A DNA stretch of 10,652 nt from the NCBI GenBank assembly GCA_047619485.1, contig JBLHKE010000217.1, positions 1-10,652 on the forward strand, given 5' to 3'. This stretch comes from JBLHKE01 sp047619485 (GTDB taxonomy: Bacteria; Verrucomicrobiota; Verrucomicrobiia; Verrucomicrobiales; DEV007). Positions 1-6,044 of this stretch are shown piece after piece. How positions within the stretch are numbered: position 1 is the stretch's first letter; every line of letters starts with the position of its first letter. Under the pieces are notes generated by a model. That model was not told the DNA's origin, made no database searches, and was given only the letters and a program-made list of their open reading frames with translations. The translations under genes and the position numbers were made by a program.

Positions 1-2
1 CA

Positions 3-116
3 GGAATTTTAGCCAGCACCAAGGCAGATTTCAGCGATTATAGCGGGCTATTTGAGTTGGAAGCTAACGCGGGTGATGGCCAAAATAACCAGCAGATTGT
101 AGGAGTTATTTACTGA
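3..116 (+). CDS. 3' end of an unrecognised protein gene (partial)
   Basis: The frame beginning at base 3 is open from the window edge to a TGA at 114-116. It encodes 37 residues ending in NQQIVGVIY. I do not recognise the family. The visible tail is rich in Ser, Asp, Asn and Gln and has no membrane segment, which would suit the end of a secreted or pilus-like protein, but this is a guess. The stretch is more AT-rich than the genes to its right. A possible terminator follows 4 bases after the stop, which supports a real gene end. Because the open frame is short and its start lies outside the window, it could also be chance. Confidence 0.45.
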   Translation, partial: GILASTKADFSDYSGLFELEANAGDGQNNQQIVGVIY

Positions 117-119
117 CAA

Positions 120-146
120 GCCCTTAGCTCGCAGCGGGTCTTTTTT
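120..146 (+). terminator. possible intrinsic terminator after the partial gene
   Basis: CCC at 121-123 can pair with GGG at 136-138, and GCT at 127-129 with AGC at 133-135, leaving a 3-base bulge (TTA) and a CGC loop. A TCTTTTTT run follows at 139-146. The stem is short and interrupted, but its position just past the TGA at 114-116 and the U-run make a terminator reasonable. Confidence 0.4.
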
Positions 147-172
147 AAGCTGGCTCAACGAGTTGAAATGCA

Positions 173-248
173 TCACGCAGAGACGCAGAGTTTTCCGAAT
201 TCTTAGCAGGTCTTCCTACGATGCCCAATTCTCTGCGCCTCTGCGTGA
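173..248. repeat. dispersed-type inverted repeat (CTCTGCG palindrome)
   Basis: The arm TCACGCAGAGACGCAGAG at 173-190 is the reverse complement of CTCTGCGCCTCTGCGTGA at 231-248 with one mismatch in 18. The spacer of 40 bases is not itself palindromic. Each arm also has an internal direct repetition (CGCAGAG twice). Very similar CTCTGCG-type palindromes are, from memory, scattered through many bacterial genomes, so this is probably a miniature interspersed repeat and not a gene-specific operator. It lies 55 bases before the Sir2-type start codon. Confidence 0.7.
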
Positions 249-302
249 GATTTTTCCGATAGCCATGCAAGGCGTCCGAGGCGACCAAACGTCAACCTTG
301 CG

Positions 303-1154
303 ATGACCACGAACGAAGCCATCCAACGAGCCAGCGATGCCTGCAATGAGGCGGACGCCCTCCTCATCACCACCGGCGCCGGCATGGGAGTGGATTCTGG
401 CTTGCCCGACTTCCGTGGCAACGAGGGATTTTGGAACGCCTACCCATCTTATAGAAAACTCGGCGTCAACTTCATGGAGATGGCCAACCCCACACGCTTC
501 AGCGACCAACCCGAGCTCGGTTGGGGATTCTACGGCCACCGCCGCAACCTCTACCGGGCGATCAAACCACACGCTGGTTTCGCACGACTCCTCGATTTCG
601 GGATTTCACTGCCGCACCAATATTTCTGTTTCACCAGCAACGTCGACGGACACTTCCAGGCGGCCAATTTCGATCCCGAGCGCATCATCGAGTGCCATGG
701 CAGCATCAACCACCTCCAGTGCATCGGTGATTGCGAAGCCAAAATTTGGCGAGCCGAGAAGGAGGCGATCAAGATCGACGAAACCACGATGCGCGCCGAT
801 ACAGATTCGATGCCAGGCTGCCCCGACTGCGGCAAGCTCGCCCGCCCCAACATCCTCATGTTCGGCGACTGGGGTTGGAACAGCCAGCGCTGCGAGCAGC
901 AGGGAGAACGTTACAACAAATGGCTGCGAACGATCATCGAAGCCGCTGCCAAACTCGTCGTGTTAGAATTCGGCGCCGGCCGAGCCGTTCCCACCGTCCG
1001 CCTCCAGAGCGAAAAAATCGCCTCCGACATTCCAGAAGCAACACTGATCCGCATCAACCCACGCGAGCCAGAAATCGATCCACCGTGCGCCGGCATCTCA
1101 CTCGAATCCGGCGCACTGGAAGCGATCGGAGAACTCCAGATCGCGAAGCGATAG
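303..1154 (+). CDS. Sir2-type NAD-dependent deacylase, diverged subfamily
   Basis: This 283-residue protein has the Sir2 fold motifs in order: TGAGMGVDSGLPDFRG at 24-39 (NAD binding), SNVD at 112-115, the catalytic His132 in ECHGS, a zinc site made by Cys140, Cys144, Cys173 and Cys176, ARPNILMFGD at 180-189, GAG at 224-226 and INP at 251-253. Family members remove acyl groups from lysine using NAD and release nicotinamide and O-acyl-ADP-ribose. Several signature positions differ from classical sirtuins: GAGxS reads GAGMG, QNID reads SNVD, and the late GTS reads GAG. From memory these changes are shared by a coherent bacterial subfamily that also carries GWGFYGHR and FGDWGW, so they are not decay. 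The substrate is unknown. The ATG at 303 has no clear Shine-Dalgarno sequence, but the Sir2 fold starts soon after it, so the start is plausible. The gene stands alone, with repeats on both sides. Confidence 0.88.
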   Translation: MTTNEAIQRASDACNEADALLITTGAGMGVDSGLPDFRGNEGFWNAYPSYRKLGVNFMEMANPTRFSDQPELGWGFYGHRRNLYRAIKPHAGFARLLDFGISLPHQYFCFTSNVDGHFQAANFDPERIIECHGSINHLQCIGDCEAKIWRAEKEAIKIDETTMRADTDSMPGCPDCGKLARPNILMFGDWGWNSQRCEQQGERYNKWLRTIIEAAAKLVVLEFGAGRAVPTVRLQSEKIASDIPEATLIRINPREPEIDPPCAGISLESGALEAIGELQIAKR

Positions 1155-1502
1155 AATGGAGCGCGGACACTCCTGTCTGCCTAAATCCACGTAAAGCGGG
1201 CACTCCTGCCCGAGGAGCGTCCCTCGACCCAAGCGAGCCGAACTAGCCGAACCGCGCGCAAATCTCCCGACAGCGGCACCGTCACAGGGGTGATGACCTC
1301 GATTTAGAAAAACCAGGACGTAACTTAAGTTTGCGATCGAAACGGTGGTCAGGAAAGACTCCAGCGCGGTTCCAGCGCTCTTCAGCAGGACGCCATGTCG
1401 ATCGTAAATCACAAGCTACCACACACCTGATTCGCCTCCACCCGCTCTCTCCAAAACATTCCCCTTGCCCTCCACAGCGCCCAGTGCTTAAATGCTGTTC
1501 TC
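1155..1502. other. 348-base intergenic region between the Sir2-type gene and recQ
   Basis: The left third holds the two small palindromes listed separately, followed by a further 5-bp inverted repeat (CGAGG at 1211-1215 with CCTCG at 1222-1226). Around 1298-1326 there are fragments that resemble the RAYT-linked repeat, namely CGATTTAGAAAAA and CGTAACTT, perhaps a decayed copy. From about 1330 to 1502 I see no repeat, no convincing promoter hexamers and no gene; the recQ promoter should lie here. Short open frames cross the region but have arginine- and proline-rich compositions typical of off-frame reading. Confidence 0.6.
1163..1212. repeat. two tandem REP-like palindromes with a shared CTCC loop
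   Basis: The first unit, GCGGACA-CTCC-TGTCTGC at 1163-1180, is a 7-bp stem with one mismatch. The second, CGGGCA-CTCC-TGCCCG at 1197-1212, is a perfect 6-bp stem. Both carry the same CTCC tetraloop and are 16 bases apart. Both are followed or preceded by GGAGCG (1158-1163 and 1214-1219). The stems differ while the loop and layout agree, which suggests members of a dispersed palindrome family and compensatory change in the stems. Confidence 0.6.
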
Positions 1503-3737
1503 ATGAACACTCTAACCGCGCCCCCGTCCCGCAGCGCCGAATCCGTCCTCGAGGAAATTTTTGGCTTTACCGAATTCCGCCCGCACCAGCGTGAGCTCGT
1601 CGAGGGGGTTCAGGAGAATCGCGATGTCTTCGGTATCATGCCGACCGGCGGTGGCAAATCGCTCTGTTACCAACTCCCGGCCGTGCTCTCCGACGGCTGT
1701 GCGATTGTCGTCAGTCCACTGATTGCGCTCATGAAGGATCAGGTCGACTCGGCGCTCGCCAACGGCATTCGCGCGGCCTGCGCGAATAGCTCGATGTCGA
1801 TCGACGAACGCGCCAAGACCGCGCAGGCATATAAAGATGGCGAACTCGACCTGCTCTACCTCGCTCCAGAGCGCCTCGCCGCCAGCGGAATCCTCGATCG
1901 ATTGCGCGATTGCCCCAATGGCGCGCCGGCGTTTTTCGCCATCGACGAGGCGCACTGTCTTTCTGAATGGGGACACGATTTCCGCCCGGACTACCTAGTG
2001 CTCGGCACCCTGCGCGACACGTTTCCAGACGTGCCCATCGCCGCCTTCACCGCGACCGCTACGAAGAAGGTCGCCGCCGACATCGAGGCGCGCCTGCAGT
2101 TACGTGATCCGGTCAAGGTGCGCGCCTCCTTCGATCGCCACAACCTGTTCTACGAAGTGCGCGCCAAACGTGCTTGGGAGACGCAGCTAATCGATTTTTT
2201 GCGCGAGCGCAAAGGACAGTCGGGCATCATCTACCGAACCACGCGCAAGAGCGTCGATGCCACCGCCGGACTACTCAATAGCAACGGCATCGCCGCGCGC
2301 GCCTACCACGCCGGCATGGAATCAGCCGACCGCTCCGCGACCCAGGAGGCATTCATCCGCGACGACGCCTCGATCATCGTGGCAACGATCGCCTTTGGCA
2401 TGGGCATCGACAAATCCGATGTGCGCTTCGTCGTGCACGGCGACTTACCGAAGAACATCGAGTCCTACTACCAGGAGACCGGCCGCGCCGGCCGCGATGG
2501 CGATCCGGCCCATTGCCTGATGCTCTATTCCTCCGCCGACGCGGTCAAACAACGCCGTTTCATCGACGAGATTCAGAACGAGGACGAGCGTCAGCGCACC
2601 GGCGACCTACTGCGCGAGATGGAACGTTTCGCCTCCGTTCCGAGCTGTCGCCGCAAGTCCTTGCTGCACTACTTCGAGGAGGATTACACCGAGGAAAACT
2701 GCGGCGGCTGCGACTACTGCTCTGGCGAATTTAAAGAGGTCGACGCCACCCGCGATGCGCAAATCCTGCTCTCAGCGATCGCCCGCAGTGGTGAGCGCTT
2801 CGGAGTGGTGCACGTCTGCGATATCGTCACCGGTGCCAACACCGCCAAGATCAAGCAATTCAACCACCAGGGATTGAAGACCTACGGCCTCGGCAAGGCG
2901 CACCCAAAAACCTACTGGCGCAGCCTCCACGACGCGCTGGCCGCCGCCCAGCTGGTGCAGTTCAGCACCGACTCTTTCCCAGTTCCAAAACTAACGCCAG
3001 AAGCTTGGGAAGTGATGCGTGGCCAGCGGCAGTTCATGCGCCACGAGGACACCCGCACCGAGCCCGAGCGAGCCAAGAAGCGCGAGGCCAGCAGCGAGAT
3101 CCCGTGCCACGCCGGCCTGCTGGAACACCTGCGTACCACGCGCAAAACCATCGCAGACTCCGCAGATCTGCCACCCTACATCGTGATGGCCGACCGCAGC
3201 CTGCGCCAGATGGCAGCACATATGCCCACCGAGGCATCACAGCTCGCGCGCCTCCACGGCATCGGCACGCACAAACTCGAGAGCTACGGCGCGCAATTTC
3301 TCGACGTTATCCAACAATTCCTGATCGACAACCCGGGCACCGAAGACCAGCGCATCCCGATCGGTGCAGCCCCGTCGGCTCGGACCGAGGACAGCGGATC
3401 GAAACGCCAGCTGAGCGCAACCTACCAAGCCACCCTCGCCCTCCTGCGCGAGGGCAAGGGGATTGAAGAGATCGCACAGGTGCGTGGCATCGTCGCGAGC
3501 ACCGTCGAAGGTCACATCGCTGCTCTGGTAGCAGAACGGGAAGACATCAGCCCGTTCGACCTCAAATCCTACATCCCCACGGACACCGAAACCCTGCTAC
3601 GCAACCTGTTCAAACTCCACGGCAGCGAGTCACTCTCCCCAGTCATCGAAGCCGCCGAAGGTGCCGCCACCTACGGCCAAGCAAAGATCCTCCGTTCTAT
3701 GATCGAACTAGAGCTCCGCGCAGCGGCAGTCACGTAA
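1503..3737 (+). CDS. recQ: ATP-dependent DNA helicase RecQ
   Basis: RecQ unwinds DNA 3' to 5' in recombination and replication-fork repair. The 744-residue product has the complete superfamily 2 core: the Gln motif RPHQ near 26-29, Walker A TGGGKS at 48-53, DEAH at 148-151, the aromatic-rich loop LSEWGHDFRPDY at 153-164, TATAT at 183-187, and motif VI QETGRAGRDG at 324-333. The zinc site is Cys382, Cys400, Cys403 and Cys406, followed by a winged-helix RQC region (about 410-500) and an HRDC domain (about 533-605). It is about 135 residues longer than E. coli RecQ. The extra C-terminus (about 636-740) looks like the helix-turn-helix extension seen in many other RecQ proteins. The ATG at 1503 gives a typical N-terminus; no clear ribosome binding site precedes it. 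The TAA stop belongs to the adjoining repeat unit. No partner gene shares the operon. Confidence 0.97.
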   Translation: MNTLTAPPSRSAESVLEEIFGFTEFRPHQRELVEGVQENRDVFGIMPTGGGKSLCYQLPAVLSDGCAIVVSPLIALMKDQVDSALANGIRAACANSSMSIDERAKTAQAYKDGELDLLYLAPERLAASGILDRLRDCPNGAPAFFAIDEAHCLSEWGHDFRPDYLVLGTLRDTFPDVPIAAFTATATKKVAADIEARLQLRDPVKVRASFDRHNLFYEVRAKRAWETQLIDFLRERKGQSGIIYRTTRKSVDATAGLLNSNGIAARAYHAGMESADRSATQEAFIRDDASIIVATIAFGMGIDKSDVRFVVHGDLPKNIESYYQETGRAGRDGDPAHCLMLYSSADAVKQRRFIDEIQNEDERQRTGDLLREMERFASVPSCRRKSLLHYFEEDYTEENCGGCDYCSGEFKEVDATRDAQILLSAIARSGERFGVVHVCDIVTGANTAKIKQFNHQGLKTYGLGKAHPKTYWRSLHDALAAAQLVQFSTDSFPVPKLTPEAWEVMRGQRQFMRHEDTRTEPERAKKREASSEIPCHAGLLEHLRTTRKTIADSADLPPYIVMADRSLRQMAAHMPTEASQLARLHGIGTHKLESYGAQFLDVIQQFLIDNPGTEDQRIPIGAAPSARTEDSGSKRQLSATYQATLALLREGKGIEEIAQVRGIVASTVEGHIAALVAEREDISPFDLKSYIPTDTETLLRNLFKLHGSESLSPVIEAAEGAATYGQAKILRSMIELELRAAAVT

Positions 3738-3847
3738 CTTCGATTTAAAAATCGAAGCCCAAAGCCTAAGCCAAAAAGCCCTCAGCACCAAGCCCTCAGC
3801 CGAAAAGCCCTCAGCACGACGGCTTCGATTTCGAAATCGAAGTTACG
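3733..3847. repeat. RAYT-linked nested palindrome, unit 1 (upstream)
   Basis: This 115-bp unit has two perfect hairpins: CTTCGATTTAAAAATCGAAG at 3738-3757, and the same 9-base arms around a CG centre at 3823-3842. The whole unit is also an inverted repeat, with CGTAACTTCG at the left end and CGAAGTTACG at the right. The outer foot of each hairpin carries GTAA, comparable to the GTAG beside classical REP hairpins. The 65-base spacer contains three copies of AAGCCCTCAGC (3776-3786, 3790-3800, 3805-3815). The layout matches a bipartite REP (BIME) unit beside its transposase. Confidence 0.9.
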
Positions 3848-3871
3848 CCAATCCACGCCTCCAAGAAAGAA

Positions 3872-4546
3872 ATGTCGATCCCGTTTCAGCCGTTCTCTGA
3901 GCACAAATCCGTTCGAATCTACCGCACCGACCTCCCCCACTGGCGCCAAGATGGTTGCACCTATTTCATCACATTCCGCTTGGCGGACTCGATCCCACAA
4001 TCAGTCGTCGATGGCTGGAAACGTGAGAAAAAATCCTCGCTCGCCCTGCACGACATCGAGATGAGTTCTGGCAAAAAATGGATAGACGATTTTCTCCGCC
4101 TCCCAGCGATCGAGCAACGAAGGTTCCAGCGAATATTCAATCGGAAGACCAATGACTACCTGGACGGATGCCACGGAAATTGTGCTCTGAAGCAACCTCA
4201 GATCGCCAAGGCCCTCGAGATCTCCCTCAGCTATTTTGATACCGAACGCTACGAGCTAGGCGATTACATTGTGATGCCGAACCACGTCCATTTACTAGCC
4301 CGACCCGAACCCGGCCACCAGCTTGAGACGATACTTCAGTCCATTAAGAAGCAGAGCGCCCGCTCGATCAACCGAGCACTGGGACAGCGTGGCACCCTCT
4401 GGCAAAAACACACCCACGACCACATCGTGCGTGACGAAGTAGAGCTAGCGGCCTATCAGAAATACATCGCCAACAACCCAAAGAAGGCCGGGCTATCAGA
4501 AGGAGACTATGTCTACCGATCAGCCAACTACGTAACTTCGATTTAA
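3872..4546 (+). CDS. REP-associated tyrosine transposase (RAYT, Y1 family)
   Basis: RAYTs are single-copy HUH nucleases related to IS200/IS605 TnpA that cut and join DNA at REP hairpins. The 224-residue product shows the metal-binding HUH motif as NHVH (His138 and His140) in a strand starting YIVMP. The helix with the expected catalytic tyrosine reads KYIANNP, with Tyr198, in the same YIxxNP context as Tyr115 of the E. coli protein. WQKHTHDHIVRDE at 177-189 is the usual RAYT block between them. Both catalytic parts are therefore intact, so activity is possible. The ATG at 3872 fits the family N-terminus (TYFITFRLADS follows near residue 30). The last four codons and TAA stop lie inside repeat unit 2. 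Units 1 and 2 bracket the gene, which supports this being a REP-RAYT pair. Confidence 0.93.
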   Translation: MSIPFQPFSEHKSVRIYRTDLPHWRQDGCTYFITFRLADSIPQSVVDGWKREKKSSLALHDIEMSSGKKWIDDFLRLPAIEQRRFQRIFNRKTNDYLDGCHGNCALKQPQIAKALEISLSYFDTERYELGDYIVMPNHVHLLARPEPGHQLETILQSIKKQSARSINRALGQRGTLWQKHTHDHIVRDEVELAAYQKYIANNPKKAGLSEGDYVYRSANYVTSI

Positions 4547-4623
4547 AAATCGAAGCCCAGAGCCCAAGCCGAAAAGCACTCAGCACTCAGCACGACGGCT
4601 TCGATTTTGAAATCGAAGTTACG
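4531..4623. repeat. RAYT-linked nested palindrome, unit 2 (downstream)
   Basis: This 93-bp unit is the same as unit 1 in orientation and design. Its left hairpin, 4536-4555, is identical to the left hairpin of unit 1. The right hairpin, 4599-4618, differs only in its two-base centre (TG). The termini are again CGTAACTTCG and CGAAGTTACG. The spacer is shorter and has ACTCAGC repeats in place of the AAGCCCTCAGC array. It sits between the converging RAYT and kinase-PP2C genes and overlaps the end of the RAYT frame. The right end is followed by TAAGTTAC, a second copy of the terminal sequence. Confidence 0.9.
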
Positions 4624-4627
4624 TAAG

Positions 4628-5845
4628 TTACCCCACCCGCACCACGATCAGAGTCGTGTCGTCCATCCCGGCCTCATCCACCGCCTCATCTAGGAGCACC
4701 TGCGCCGTCTCTTCCACACTGCGCCCCTCCACCTCGCTCTTCTGAAACTCACGCCGGATACGGTTGTTCCACACCCCGTCGATCAACCCGTCGCTGCAAA
4801 ACAAAAACCACGTCCCTGGATTGAGCGAGACCGACCCGACTTGGGGATTCAATCCTTCAGCTCCCGTGCCGATCGCCTGCGAGAGAATATTCCGCGTCGG
4901 GTGCGCCCGCGCCTGCCGCTCGGTCAGTTTCCCAGTCCGCTCCATCTCACCGACGCGCGAGTGATCGAAGGTCAACTGCTCCAATTCTTCTTCAAAATAT
5001 CGGTAGATTCGGCTGTCACCAACATGCGCAAAGTGCATCTCCTTCCGTGCGAACAACCCGCAGACTAGGGTCGCCCCCATGCCCTTGACCTCGGGTTTCG
5101 ATTCCGCGATGCGGTTTACATGGTGATGCAAGTCCATCACCGCCGATGCCATATGCCGCAGCGGCTCCGCATTCCCCTCGAAACGCCCCATCCGTGCGGG
5201 CAAGAACTGCCTTAGCTCTTTCACCGCCAGCCAGCTGGCAAATCCGCCTCCAGCGGTACCGCCCATCCCGTCGCTCACAGCAAACACCGCGCCCCGCTCA
5301 GCGATATCCATGTGGCCGGAGAGCTTCAACTCATCCGCCCAGCCATCATCCGAGGCGAACGCCGACAGACAATCTTCGTTCCCCGGCTTCCGCTGGCCAT
5401 CGACACTCGCCCCGAACCAGTCGATCGAAAACCCGGCAGCCTCGTCCTTGCCAAGCTCGCCATCGCGCTCTAGCACCTGTGCCAATTCGAAATCGATCAC
5501 GCAAAATCGACCCAGATCACGGTGGTAGGTGATGTTCCGTGGGTACGGGTCGTCGTGCACCACGTCATAGTCCCTCTCCAGCTCTGCAAATAGCTTCGCG
5601 GCCTTCCCCACGCTGATCGAATCCTCTGCTGGCTGGCCGCAATTCGTCGTGACGAGTGTCAGCGTATCCACATCGCTATCGATGTAGCGCGGCACATACT
5701 CACAACCACGATCCTCCAGTACCTTGAGCACTCGGATCTCGTTCTCGAAACGCTTATCCGCATCGGTTCCACGGAAGGTCTTGTAGACCCGGCCGTCGTA
5801 GCCGATTCGAACTTTTGAGCGCAGCCCATCTTTAGCAATTCTCAC
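4628..5845 (-). CDS. kinase-like / PP2C phosphatase fusion protein
   Basis: Two signalling domains lie in one 405-residue chain. Residues 1-130 resemble a compact protein-kinase-like fold: VYK with Lys22, a helix with Glu36, the catalytic loop HDDPYPRN (Asp99, Asn104) and DFE at 118-120 in place of DFG. Residues 141-404 are a full PP2C serine/threonine phosphatase: NED at 156-158, SDGMGG at 191-196, GATL at 257-260, HVGDSRIYR at 274-282, SDG at 351-353 and DDTT at 395-398. It could act on phosphoproteins or small substrates; the targets are unknown. In the related fusions I remember, the phosphatase usually comes first. No ATG lies near the domain start. The frame is open to 6061 but crosses the glnII terminator and a hairpin element, so the likely starts are GTG at 5845, TTG at 5851 or TTG at 5878. 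I chose 5845. No signal peptide is visible. Confidence 0.85.
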   Translation of the reverse strand: MRIAKDGLRSKVRIGYDGRVYKTFRGTDADKRFENEIRVLKVLEDRGCEYVPRYIDSDVDTLTLVTTNCGQPAEDSISVGKAAKLFAELERDYDVVHDDPYPRNITYHRDLGRFCVIDFELAQVLERDGELGKDEAAGFSIDWFGASVDGQRKPGNEDCLSAFASDDGWADELKLSGHMDIAERGAVFAVSDGMGGTAGGGFASWLAVKELRQFLPARMGRFEGNAEPLRHMASAVMDLHHHVNRIAESKPEVKGMGATLVCGLFARKEMHFAHVGDSRIYRYFEEELEQLTFDHSRVGEMERTGKLTERQARAHPTRNILSQAIGTGAEGLNPQVGSVSLNPGTWFLFCSDGLIDGVWNNRIRREFQKSEVEGRSVEETAQVLLDEAVDEAGMDDTTLIVVRVG

Positions 5846-5911
5846 CCCCAATGCTCGGCAATCGTACAGGGATTGCAACCCGCAGTGATGACTTTCCCTC
5901 AGAGGAAAACC

Positions 5912-5975
5912 AAGGAGCCAGGGGCGTCTCGCCCCGACCGAAACTCCACATCGGGAGAGACCTCCCAAGCTCCTT
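5912..5975. repeat. nested inverted-repeat element before the kinase-PP2C gene
   Basis: The outer arms AAGGAGC (5912-5918) and GCTCCTT (5969-5975) are perfect complements. Inside are two hairpins: GGGGCG-TCT-CGCCCC at 5921-5935 and GGGAG-AGAC-CTCCC at 5953-5966. The fold is like a three-way junction and resembles a bipartite REP unit, though its sequence is unrelated to the RAYT-linked repeats. It lies between the glnII terminator and the probable start of the kinase-PP2C gene. It may be a dispersed repeat or a structured leader. Confidence 0.6.
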
Positions 5976-5985
5976 TCCGATCTAC

Positions 5986-6018
5986 AAAAAAAGGGCGCCA
6001 CCCGCAAGGATGGCGCCC
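5986..6018 (-). terminator. intrinsic terminator of glnII
   Basis: On the minus strand, GGGCGCCA (6018 to 6011) pairs perfectly with TGGCGCCC (6000 to 5993) around a 10-base loop and runs straight into seven T (5992 to 5986). It begins 27 bases after the glnII stop codon. The strong 8-bp GC stem with a T-run is a textbook Rho-independent terminator and separates glnII from the kinase-PP2C gene. Confidence 0.95.
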
Positions 6019-6044
6019 AAATACTATCATCTGCGTTACAAGCC

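Noticed and set aside
731..1246. A 171-codon plus-strand frame overlapping the end of the Sir2-type gene.
   Set aside because: It is off-frame to a conserved protein, very rich in arginine and proline, and ends in the REP-like palindromes.
3733..3847. Repeat units considered as a CRISPR array or intrinsic terminators.
   Set aside because: There are no regularly spaced identical repeats with unique spacers, and the hairpins are AT-rich at the centre and lack a following T-run.
4398..4440. Apparent loss of the catalytic tyrosine in the RAYT, because WQKHTHDH has no Tyr where many relatives show WQxxYYDH.
   Set aside because: The nucleophile of the E. coli RAYT (Tyr115) lies in the later YIxxNP block, which is intact here as Tyr198.
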